64,000 nucleotides of DNA from Escallonia rubra (taxonomy: Eukaryota > Streptophyta > Magnoliopsida > Escalloniales > Escalloniaceae): positions 124,001-188,000 of the forward strand of contig JAVXUO010002512.1 in assembly GCA_033065855.1 (NCBI GenBank), given 5' to 3'. The notes under the pieces were generated by a model, which saw only the letters and a program-made list of their open reading frames with translations, was not told the DNA's origin and ran no database searches. Positions 55,023-64,000 of the stretch are shown here, one piece after another. A program made the position numbers and the translations under genes. Numbering within the stretch: the stretch's first letter is position 1; each line of letters starts with the position of its first letter.

Positions 55023-55463
55023 TGTGTGAAACTGGTGGCCGGTCCTGCGGGACATGAGGTAGCAGTAACCATCCCCGCAACCAGGGCCCCTTTCGAGTGT
55101 ACCGAGTCTTATTTTGCCGAGGCCTCCTTCTTCACCGAACTTGCTGCAGATAATGAGAATGCCACTCACATCCACTCCACCAAGCTACCAGATTGGGATG
55201 AGCTATGTGGTAACAAGCCACCCAAATCCAAGTCCAAGTCCAAGAAAAACAACAAGAGCAAAGCATCAACCTCCACATCACCATCTGAGGTCCCTACCAT
55301 TTCCCCGCCTTCATCCCCCAAGCCCAAAAAGCCCAAGTTTGAAACTACCTTCCAGCGCGTCATCAAGGACGGAAGGGTCATCTATCAGTTATGACGGTGT
55401 CCGGGGGGTCCGCTGCCCGACTGCCTCGACCACCACCCACCTATAGAGACAGATTGGTGTTGC

Positions 55464-58241
55464 ATGGCCGAGCATTGTCCGCCAGATCACGAGCTTACCC
55501 CGGGCGCTGCACCCCCCTGCTATGAAGACGGCCCGCGGCCGCAGGCCAAAGATCTTGAAGAAATTAACCTGGCTGATCCGGGCGAGGAACCTCGACTGAC
55601 CTACATTGGCACGAAACTCGCCCCAGGCCGAAGAGAGGAACTGGTTACCCTCCTCCGCGAGTATCGCGACGTATTGGCATGGAGTTATAACGAAATGCCT
55701 GAATTGGATCCTGCCTTGGTGACGCACCATCTCAACATTACTAACGGGTTCATCCCAGTTCGACAGCATACGCGATCCTTCCATCCCGAACTTGAAATAA
55801 AAATCAAACAAGAGATCGAACGACTTCTGCAGGCTGGCTTCATCGAACCCATCACTCATCCTATCTGGTTGGCCAATGTTGTTCCTGTGCAAAAGAAGAA
55901 TGGACAAGTTCGCGTTTGTATTGACTTCCGCGATTTGAATAAGGCATGCCCTAAAGATGAATTCCCACTGCCCAATATTGATATGCTCACGGAGGCCGCC
56001 GCCGGACACAAGACCCTGTCCTTCATGGACGGCTTCGCCGGCTACAACCAAATTCGAATGAACCCAGATGACTGTGCCAAGACAGCTTTTCGGACCCCGA
56101 TGGGTAACTTTTGTTAGAAGGTCATGCCTTTTGGTCTCAAGAATGCGGGTGCCACCTATCAGAGAGCTATGACAGCTATCTTCCACGACATGATACACCG
56201 CACAGTGGAAGACTATGTTGACGACCTCATTATTAAATCTAAAAATGAAAGTGAGCATCTTGCGGACCTTCGGGCAGTTTTTGATCGATGTCGTCAATAC
56301 AACATGCGGATGAACCCGCTCAAATGTGCCTTTGGGGTCTCCTCTGGCAAATTCCTCGGCTTCCTGGTCAGTCGACAGGGTATCGACGTTGACCCCTCCA
56401 AGGCCGCCTCTATCCGAGAGATGCCACCACCCAAGAACACCAAGCAGTTAAAAAGTTTCCTTGGCAAGGTTTCTTATCTCCGCAGGTTCATCCCCGCCTT
56501 GGCCGAACTCATCACGCCCTTCCAGCACTTGACGCGCAAGAGCGCACTGTGGAGTTGGGGTGCGCCCCAACAACAAGCATTCGAACAAATCAAGGCGGTC
56601 CTCATGTCACCGCAGACCATGGCTGTCCCGCAGCGAGGCCTACCACTCTTGCTTTACCTAACCTCCACGCCCAAGTCTATAGGGGCGTTACTTGCTCAAG
56701 AAGTGGACGGAATGGAACGCCCGGTTTATTATCTCAGTCGGTCAATTAGAGGACCCGAGGCCAATTATTCTGAGCTCGAAAAGCATTGTTTCGCCTTGGT
56801 CTACGCCTCGCAGAAATTCAGACACTACTTCTTGTCGCACCAGATTGTACTCGTCACCAAGGCTGACCCATTACGATACATGCTCACCCGCCCCGCCCTG
56901 TCTGGACGACTTACTCGTTGGTTACTACTACTGGCCGAATTCGGCCTATCCATAAAAAATCCTACGGCTTTGCGAAGCCAAGCATTCGCAGATCTCTTGG
57001 CCTTCTTCCCACGTCAACAATATGAACCAACCTCACATCAATTGCCTGGAGTGGAGACGTCCCTGACCTCTGATGTTAATGAATTATGGACACTTGAGTT
57101 CGACGGCTCAGCCACTAGTAAAGACCCCAAGGGAGTTCCTATCCGGCAAGGTGGTGTCGGCATTGTCCTTCGGAACCCAGAAGGTGTTACCACCTCCCTA
57201 TCATTCAAACTCGCATTCCCGGTATCTAACAATGAAGCCGAGTACGAGGCCCTCGTCATTGGCCTCATGCTAGCCATCAGCATGGGGGCTAAATCATTAC
57301 GTGTAAAGAGGGACTCGAACCTAATCATGAAGCAGGCCGATGGGGAGTTTGCAGTCAGGGAGCCAGCCTTGGCACCTTATCGTGCCTTAGTACAACACTT
57401 GGAGGGACAGCTTAGTCATATCCAATATGAACATCACAGCAGATGCCACAACCGACATGCGGACAGCTTAGCCACGATCGCGTCAAAAATAGACATTGAC
57501 GGCGAACAACGAGTGCTAACCATTATCAAAAGGAAGGCACCATGCACGACGTTGGACTTGGTACCGACGGACACTACGATCGATGATTGGAGGCAACCGA
57601 TCGTCGACCAGCTTAGAGCACCATCGCTCGCTTCCGTCTCCACTTGCACAAAATTCTTTATGTTAGGAGACATCCTGTACAAGCGATGTCCCGGGGGCAC
57701 TCTGGCACGATGCTCGGCCCCGGCAGAAGCAAAGCACAAATTGCAATATGGACATCAAAAGTGTTGCGGCCTCGGCGGACCACCACTATACCGTCGTCTC
57801 CAGCGCATGGGTCTCTTTTGGCCATCCATGGCTAAGGATGCTTCGGATGTGCAGCAGGCTTGCTCAGAATGCCTATATGCCCCAGACCGTACGGAAGCTC
57901 TTGTCGTCAATATTGAGGGTGACTGGCGCCAGCCCTTCCTGCAATATCTGTCCCATGGACTGCTACCCTCTGACCACAGCTCGACACGATCTATCAAACG
58001 CAAGTCGGTCAAGTACTTCGAGACGGAAGGCGAATTATTTCGCAAGGGATTTTCGGGACGCACCCTACGATGCTTGCAGGGTGCCCAAGCAGTCGAGGTG
58101 ATCCACGAAGTGCACAATGGTGCTTGTGGCGAACATCAAGGCTCTCAGAAATTGTATGCAGAACTACTTAGGCTGGGGTACTACTGGCCGACTATGGAAT
58201 CCGACGCAATCTCCCATGTACGACACTGTCAACCCTGTTAG
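55464..58241 (+). pseudogene. Reverse transcriptase, RNase H and second (archaeal-type) RNase H
   Basis: The RT palm begins near 55880 (RVCIDFRDLNKACPKDEFPL). A stop at 56115-56117 lies just before VMPFGLKNAGATYQR, and the catalytic YVDD is at 56213-56224. RNase H covers about 56630-56960 (PVYYLSRSI, YSELEKHCFALVYA). A second RNase H covers about 57070-57480 (WTLEFDGSATS, NNEAEYEALVIGL, HADSLATIAS), and its acidic residues are at the expected places. The tail (57500-58241) leads into the integrase HHCC finger (HEVHNGACGEH, HVRHCQPC), which ends in a stop at 58239. Two RNase H domains in tandem define the Tat lineage. Confidence 0.88.
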
Positions 58242-58256
58242 AGACACGCAGATAGA

Positions 58257-59159
58257 ATGCACATGCCAGCATCCGACTTACGCATGATCACGGCCCCTTG
58301 GCCATTCCACTCTTGGGCTCTCGACCTTATTGGCCCCATACATCCACCATCAAAAGGTCACATTTGGATCATGGTCGCAACGGAGTGTTTCACGAAGTGG
58401 GTCGAAGCCATACCTCTGCGAAGAGCCACGGGGGGCGCCATCGCCAACTTTTTGCGCGACCACATCATCTGTCGTTTCGGCATCCCCCGATGTATTATCT
58501 TCGACAACGGCACGCCATTCATCAATCGAGATGTTCGGACTCTCATGGAAGCAGACGATATCAATCATGCCACGTCGACTCCTTATTATCCGCAAGGCAA
58601 CGGTCAGGCTGAAGCCTCTAACAAAACTCTGTTGCGCATTTTGTCACGCATGGTCCATGACGCGAGCAACTCCTGGTCCGAAAAGCTAAGTCATGCCCTC
58701 TGGGCCTACAGAACTTCTAGACACACAGCTACAAAGGCCACACCCTTCTCCCTCGTCTACGGGGACGAATGTGTAGTGCCGGCCGAGATCGCAGTCGCCT
58801 CGGCGCGTCTATCCCTCAGCAGTGGTCTCGGAGATGAGGAAACCAGAGTGGTGGCACTTGAGAGCCTTGATGAAAAGAGAGCCAATGCCATGCGACGAAT
58901 GAAAGCATATCATGAGAAGCTTGTCAAAGCCTACGGGAAGACCGTCAAACCTCGCTCCTTCGCAGCAGGCGACCTCGTCCTCCAAGCCGCCAAGCATGTA
59001 CGGGCCAATTTGTCAGCTCCTAAGTTTACACCTAACTGGGAGGGGCCATTCGAAATACATACTGCCAGGAGCAATGGCTCGTACCTCCTACTCAATCCAG
59101 ACGACGGGCAGCTTACCGTCCCTGTCAATGGTCGCTATCTGAAGAAGTACTATGCATGA
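58257..59159 (+). pseudogene. Integrase core and C-terminal domain
   Basis: The catalytic triad is visible: Asp in WALDLIGPIH, Asp in IIFDNGTPFI, and Glu in PQGNGQAEASNKT. The GPY/F-like C-terminal part includes FTPNWEGPFEI and ends GRYLKKYYA. The 300 codons after the stop at 58239-58241 are open. The HHCC finger lies upstream of that stop. No chromodomain follows. Confidence 0.85.
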
Positions 59160-59615
59160 TCAGCTTGCGGCTTGTCCCCTCCCCCCCCCACAACTCAGCA
59201 TCTTGTGTATATACACACATGTATTAGCTTGTACTTTTGTTTCTTGTTACGAGTTCCTTTTGTGTAAAGACATTTCCTTAATTCACGCACTATCAATATA
59301 CGATCTTTTTACCCTATACCGTTGTACTTTGCCTCTACTTCTGTATTCATTTTTTAGTTATCAAGTGTTTGTCCTCGATAAAAAAAAACAAGAAGCAGAA
59401 CAAGGAAAGGACGGGGGGGGGGGGGACACAGACAGACATCCAACAGACGCAACACACAATCGTCACACGCAACGCTTATACCATACATGCACGACAGGTG
59501 TTAACAAAGCAGCATGCAATCACACTTCATGTACCAACAAGATAGGTGTTTATACATACATAAAATGTCTTTGGCCACTACCGGGCACTCCCTAGACAGC
59601 ACATCTATGATGAGC
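59160..59615. other. Spacer between pol and the antisense gene
   Basis: This T/A-rich spacer has a C run (59179-59188), a G run (59412-59425) and short TATACACACA repeats. It separates two convergent reading frames and may hold the 3' ends of both transcripts. No gene was seen. Confidence 0.5.
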
Positions 59616-62600
59616 CTACCGGAAACTAGATAACAAAGTGGCTATCGGGTGAGCGCTAAACGGCTGCAATGCCTGACGCTGAACCTGTAGCGACGAACGC
59701 TCCGTCTCAAACTCAACCTGCCGCCTCAAACGCCCAGCCTCTCGCACTTCCACATCTGCCCGCCGCCTCTGGAGATCACTCAGACGTCTCTGCAAGTCGC
59801 TCAGCTGCCTCTCGATCTCTGCCACCTCTCTGTCAATCACGACCAACTCTCCGTTGATCTCTGATCGTTCCACCTCCAACCCTTGGCGCCGCTTCTCGAG
59901 CAGCATCTCCTCCATGCGTACCAAAGCCATCCTCTCGCTCACGGCACCACCCTCGCTCCTCGATCTAAAGAACTCGGCCAACCAATCTAGCTGCACACCT
60001 AAAGAGGTGAACGCTGCGAACTCTGTCAGCGACCGCTCAATAAACGCTGTCGTCCAGCCCGCCGCGGGAACACTCGCAATCGGCAGCAGCCACTCCACAA
60101 ACCCTGAGTACACCCATCGCTACAGTACCGGATTCTCCAAGTTCACCCCCTCAAACGTCTGCGGGTACGCCGCCTTCACCATCTCTAACCGACGCACTGT
60201 CTCCGAAGGTAGCTGGAGATTCTCCCATACCACCACATCGGTCTGGCCGCTCGACGATCCTCTACTCGCCTCCCCGGCTGCTGTACCACTCAACACCATC
60301 ACGGACCTCTCACGCACTTCCCTAGCTGCCTGTACACCGACGGTCATCGAGTGCATCGCCATCAACGTCGCACTCGCCTCAACGGCCGACCCTGATGGCG
60401 CCGCCACAACAGCCTGCACCGGCTGCATTGGGATCTCCACCTCCTGAATCGAGACCGCCACTGCAGGCTCCAACTCCATCAAATCCCCCCGCTCAACCAC
60501 CGCGGCCTCCGTCGCCGCGCCTGTCCACCAATAACCACTGGCATCAAACATCAACGACTCGTCGACCAAACCACCATACACATCGCCCGCCCCCTCCTTG
60601 ACATCTGGTGGTGGACTCACCCCGCCACTGGCCCCGGCCCCCGGCGCGCCAAACACTACCGGCTCATCCCTGCCTGCTGGCTCATCAACCTCGGCTGCTC
60701 TCGCCGCCTCTGTCTCGACCGCTACATTTGCATCGCTGCCGCTCTCCACCGCTTGTCCCCCGTACCCCTGTCCAAAACCAACCGTTAGCATATTCTTCAT
60801 AATAACATCCAAAAAAAAAAAACGCGATTTAATCACAAACGGCCACAGTTCGGCCTACCTCAACCACTGGCTCCTCCAACGCATCTCGCGGCCTCTTCGA
60901 TCCTGTCAGCCGCAAGTCTGAAGAACCCGCGCTCTCCTGACGAGCCCCCTCCATCATACCAACTCGCAGTAACGACAGCGGCCCCTTGCCGGCCCCTGGC
61001 ACCCGCGATACCGCCACCACTGGCTCCTCCACATGGTCCTCCTCTAGAGCCTCCTCTTCGGACTCCTCGCCCTCCTCGTCGGGATCCTTCTCCGAACTCA
61101 CAACCGCACTCCCCGTCACGAACACCAGCATGCCGGCCTGCCTCGCCGCTGTCATCGATACCAAGCTCAACGCCTGGTCACAGGCGAACACGTCAACCAG
61201 TCGTCGTGTCCCCGATGGCTGTGCCAACCACTTCGCCCAGACCGCCCGCAGACGTTCCCACCACTGTGCATACTCCACCGTCACCGCCCCCACTGACGCT
61301 CTCCCCGGCCTCCTCCACGCTACCACCGGTACCGGCCACTCACGAACTCTGTCATACCGCGTGTATCCGAATGCGGTCGTCACACTCCGTGGGCTACGAT
61401 ACCCACACGACGGCTCCAAGTCATCACCAAATGTCCGCGATAACCGGTCCGGGCAATACCGAGCCACGTAATATAAGTTCTCTGCAGGCTTCCCGCCATC
61501 ATCAGTCATCACTGGCAGCCAACCTGGAAAGTAGGCCACCAAGAGCACAACGTCCGCCGGTGGCAACCCCCTCGGTCAGATCTATCGTCATCTCCTGTCC
61601 GTGCAACCAGGGGGGTACTCCGTATGACGCATGCATCTCTCTATACGGCCGTGCTACGCATGCCTCTCTCACGTCTATCAACCGCGCCAACGGGCACTCC
61701 GGCCTCTTGATGCCCGCCCATGCAAATGCCCGCTCCCCACTGCACCACAGTGCCACTTCCCGCGATCTGCCGCTGTGCATCACTGTCCTCGTCCTCGGTG
61801 CTGGATGCTCGAGCGGATATCCTGTCGGACGATAGTCTGGAAAGCACTCATACAAGTACCGCTGCAGGAACATCCAATCCACGTAGGTCGCCACTTGGTA
61901 CCGCCCGTGCGACCTCTTCACGTCATTCACGAACTGATCCAACCGTGAATACATGGTGCCCAGATACACGGGAGCTAGCCCAACACGCTTCCCCTGCGCC
62001 ATCCGAATCGCCAGGGGAATCACCTTCGCGGATATGCCATCCTCCGGCGTCCCTTCAAACACGAATCTGCAACACAAAACAACACGCCAACGCATTATAT
62101 ACAACCTCAACTCACATCACATCTACAAATATACAAGCAATGGAACGCATCATTCTTACCTCGACAAGTACATCGTCAAAAAGGCCACCATCTCGTACCA
62201 CTCGTCCTTGTGATATGGCCCCATTACGAAATGGGCCGCATTGCCCAATTTCTGCCCCGCCCTCACCTGCGGCGTGCCGTAGAACAATCGGAGCCACCCG
62301 CTATATGTCGCCTTCCGATGCTGCTTCGTCTCTGCCAAAATATCAATCAACTGCGTCTGCAACAACCGTTCCTCATTAGTCAGCCGCGTCACACGTGCGT
62401 CCATCTCTCCACGCATCGGCAGCCCCGTCAACATCATCACATCTAGCAGCGTCGGCCCAATCTCTCCGAACTCAGTCACAAAGGTATGTGTCTGAGTACT
62501 CCATCGCGACAACAACAAAGTCATCCCAGGCGTGTCTTTGTACAACTCCACCCCCCTCGCCGTAATGTCAATCGCCGGCACCAACCCCAACACATCCAGT

Positions 62601-63112
62601 AATGCCACCCACCTCGGCACCTCCATCATGTGCTCACACCAGAAGTCCCACCCAATCGGCATCGCACCGTGACCCTTGAATACCACAGGCGCCCAGGGTA
62701 TATCCTCACGCTCCACCAATAACCCCGCCACATACCTCAGTGACGGCACGGGCGCATCCTCCCAGCTAGGAGCCCGCACATATGGTGACGGCACTCGCGG
62801 CTCCTCCCCCATCGACGCACCACTCCAAGGCACTGTGAACGCACCGTCTGCTACTCGGATGGCCAGCTCCCTCCACAACTCCCGGCCAGGCACGGCCGGT
62901 ACTACCCCTTTTACCCTCAACGGCGTGACCGTCTTATCCGGGTCCGGATCATACGTCCTCACCGACGCATCATCAAATGAGAGTGGCACTCCCGTCTCAC
63001 CACCTCCCGCAGCTTCGGCATCATCTATTGGCGGAGGCGGCACCGGTTCCATCGTCACATTTCGCGGTGGCCGCGCCGCGCTCGCCGCACCACCTCGTGG
63101 TTTCGCCCACAT
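59616..63112 (-). pseudogene. Antisense plant-mobile-domain (aminotransferase-like) gene carried by the retrotransposon
   Basis: Three exons (63112-62160, 62066-60859, 60767-59616) with short GT/AG introns of 93 and 91 bp would encode about 1,100 residues. The N-terminal half is a plant mobile domain (PF10536-like): FGEIGPTLLDVMMLTGLPMR, WLRLFYG, VDWMFLQRYLYECFPDYRP, and YCPDRLSRTFGDDLEP. An acidic linker (EEGEESEEEALEEDHVEE) and a coiled-coil C-terminus (about 59940-59700, with EIERQLSDLQRRLSDLQRRR) follow. I take the start as ATG at 63112 because upstream codons are repeat-derived and lie near the TATA box. Two defects are seen: an extra base in the C run at 61567-61571 that shifts the frame, and an in-frame TAG at 60120-60122. 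Host relatives such as MAIN and MAIL1 act in genome stability and silencing; the role of the transposon-borne form is not known. Confidence 0.75.
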
Positions 63113-63169
63113 CTGCTGCTTCAACTTTTTCAGAACGGGCACCGGCTCAACGGGCGTAACTTTGCCCTC

Positions 63170-63700
63170 GCCTCTTGCCGCCGCCGACCCCCCTCCAGCT
63201 CCCGACCCCCATGCCACCGCTGACTTCCCCCAGCTCCCGACCCCCTGCCCCGCCGACTTCCCCCAGCTCCCGACCCCCCTGCCCCCGCCGACTTCCCCCA
63301 GCTCCCGACCCACCTTCCCCCGCCGACCTCCCTCCAGATCCCGACCCCTTCGGCGCCGACGAACCCCTCCTGCTCCCGACCCCCTCGGCCCCCCCGCCCC
63401 TCTTCTTCTTCCTCCCTTCTCTCCTCTTCCCCCGCAGCAGCATCCCCCGACCCTCCTCTCCCGGCCGACCCCCTCGCGTGGCCGAGCCCCCTCCCCTCTC
63501 CTCCTTTTCTTCCCTCCCTTCTCTCCTCTCTCCCCGTGTTGGCCGACCCCCCCGGGGTGGCCGACCCCCTCGATTGGCCGACCCCCTCCCTTTTCCCCCC
63601 TTTCTTCCCTCCTTCCCCTCTTCTTTCCTTCTCTCCACCGCCGCCGACCCCTTGGCCACGCCGACCCCCATCTGCGGCCGACCCCTCGGCCACTTGATTT
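63170..63700 (-). repeat. GGGGTCGGCC-rich leader of the antisense gene
   Basis: On the minus strand this GC-rich segment repeats GGGGTCGGCC and GGGAGCTGGGGGAAGTCGGC units. The first is the core of the arrays in the two LTRs. Here it lies in the same orientation relative to the antisense transcript as the LTR arrays do to theirs. Frames through it are Gly/Arg-rich and differ between copies, so it is probably untranslated. Confidence 0.7.
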
Positions 63701-63789
63701 CCCTTTCTCACCATTTCTCTTTTCTTTCTCTCTCAATCTTTCTTTCCCAAATGCGGAATGTTTCTTTACAAACCACCCTCCCCTTTCCC

Positions 63790-63797
63790 TATTTATA
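63790..63797 (-). promoter_or_regulatory. TATA box of the antisense gene
   Basis: On the minus strand TATAAATA lies about 680 bp upstream of the proposed start codon, with a C/T-free A/G-rich leader just after it. This would make the antisense gene a separate transcription unit inside the retrotransposon. Confidence 0.5.
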
Positions 63798-64000
63798 GAA
63801 GTGGGCCATCCCATCTCAACCACCCATCTTTTTCCCAAAAAAAAAAAAAAATCTTTCCCGCTACTTACGCATATCCCCAACATTCATGTTTCAAACCCCA
63901 AACGGCCTTTCTCTTCGGCCCTTACCCATCGCACCAACACCACCATCTTCACAGCCACGTCCACTCGTGACGGCCGAACAGCATCGCGACGCTCGTCGCC

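Larger units (their letters stand above)
52533..59159 (+). pseudogene. Retrotransposon gag-pol polyprotein with six in-frame stops
   Basis: One reading frame of about 2,200 codons runs from ATG at 52533 to TGA at 59157-59159 without a frameshift. It is interrupted by stops at 52875, 53844, 55020, 55392, 56115 and 58239. Domains in order are gag, a zinc-binding segment, protease, reverse transcriptase, RNase H, a second RNase H, and integrase with its HHCC finger. Each stop could come from a single C-to-T or G-to-A change, the pattern left by decay of methylated cytosines. The copy cannot make the full protein now. The lack of indels suggests that it decayed by point changes while silenced. 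Confidence 0.9.
50696..64000 (+). mobile_element. Ty3/gypsy retrotransposon, Tat type, running past the right edge
   Basis: The order is 5' LTR (50696-52473), primer-binding site, one gag-pol frame (52533-59159), a spacer, then an antisense gene (59616-63112) with a repeat-rich leader. The 3' LTR and polypurine tract lie outside the window. Classification as Tat rests on a second, archaeal-type RNase H domain after the normal one, on the gag zinc-binding segment YCPFHQALGHPLKNC, and on a large extra region between pol and the 3' LTR. Integrase follows RNase H, as in all Ty3/gypsy elements. No chromodomain is visible at the end of integrase. Confidence 0.9.

Noticed and set aside
55389..56297. 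302-codon minus-strand frame opposite the reverse transcriptase
   Set aside because: It lies antisense to a conserved RT region, has no domain of its own, and is best read as a shadow of the GC-rich coding strand.
59854..62446. Plus-strand frames across the antisense gene
   Set aside because: They are Pro/Ser/Thr-rich shadows; the minus strand has recognisable domains and splice sites.
63130..63714. Gly/Arg-rich frame starting at the first ATG after the antisense TATA box
   Set aside because: It is repeat-derived, differs in frame from the mobile-domain exon and stops before it; more likely untranslated leader or an upstream frame.

Overview
This is a stretch of plant nuclear DNA, almost certainly from a eudicot. 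It holds intron-rich genes with canonical GT/AG junctions and plant-specific proteins, and most of the remainder is transposable-element sequence. No tRNA, rRNA or organellar gene was seen. The species cannot be named from the sequence alone.

Three host genes are complete. AUG7, a subunit of the augmin complex, lies on the minus strand (12785-20516, 9 exons, 331 codons). HEN2, the nucleoplasmic exosome-cofactor RNA helicase, lies on the plus strand (29826-42727, 16 coding exons, 997 codons). A secreted GDSL esterase/lipase lies on the minus strand (43725-46102, 5 exons, 388 codons), and its 3' end converges on HEN2.

Between the genes are many transposons whose ends can be fixed from target-site duplications. 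They are: a 1.35-kb Mutator-like element (854-2200); a 4.6-kb PIF/Harbinger element (3376-7997) with a Myb-like gene, a frameshifted transposase and a captured leucine-rich-repeat (LRR) receptor fragment; a degenerate LINE (about 8300-11000); a three-level nest of Mutator-like element, hAT and solo LTR (20679-23978) starting 154 bp upstream of the AUG7 start codon; a hAT element (24176-25255); a second nest (27077-29377) upstream of HEN2; and a 216-bp foldback element (47098-47313).

From about 47.9 kb to the right edge the DNA is GC-rich retrotransposon. A diverged, truncated LTR (about 47884-50050) is followed by a Ty3/gypsy element of the Tat type. Its 5' LTR is 50696-52473. Its gag-pol is one reading frame (52533-59159) with two RNase H domains, broken by six in-frame stops. 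On the opposite strand, downstream of pol, is a plant-mobile-domain gene (63112-59616) with two short introns and a TATA box of its own. The window ends before the 3' LTR. The GGGGTCGGCC motif is repeated in both LTRs and also upstream of the antisense gene, which is the most unusual pattern here.
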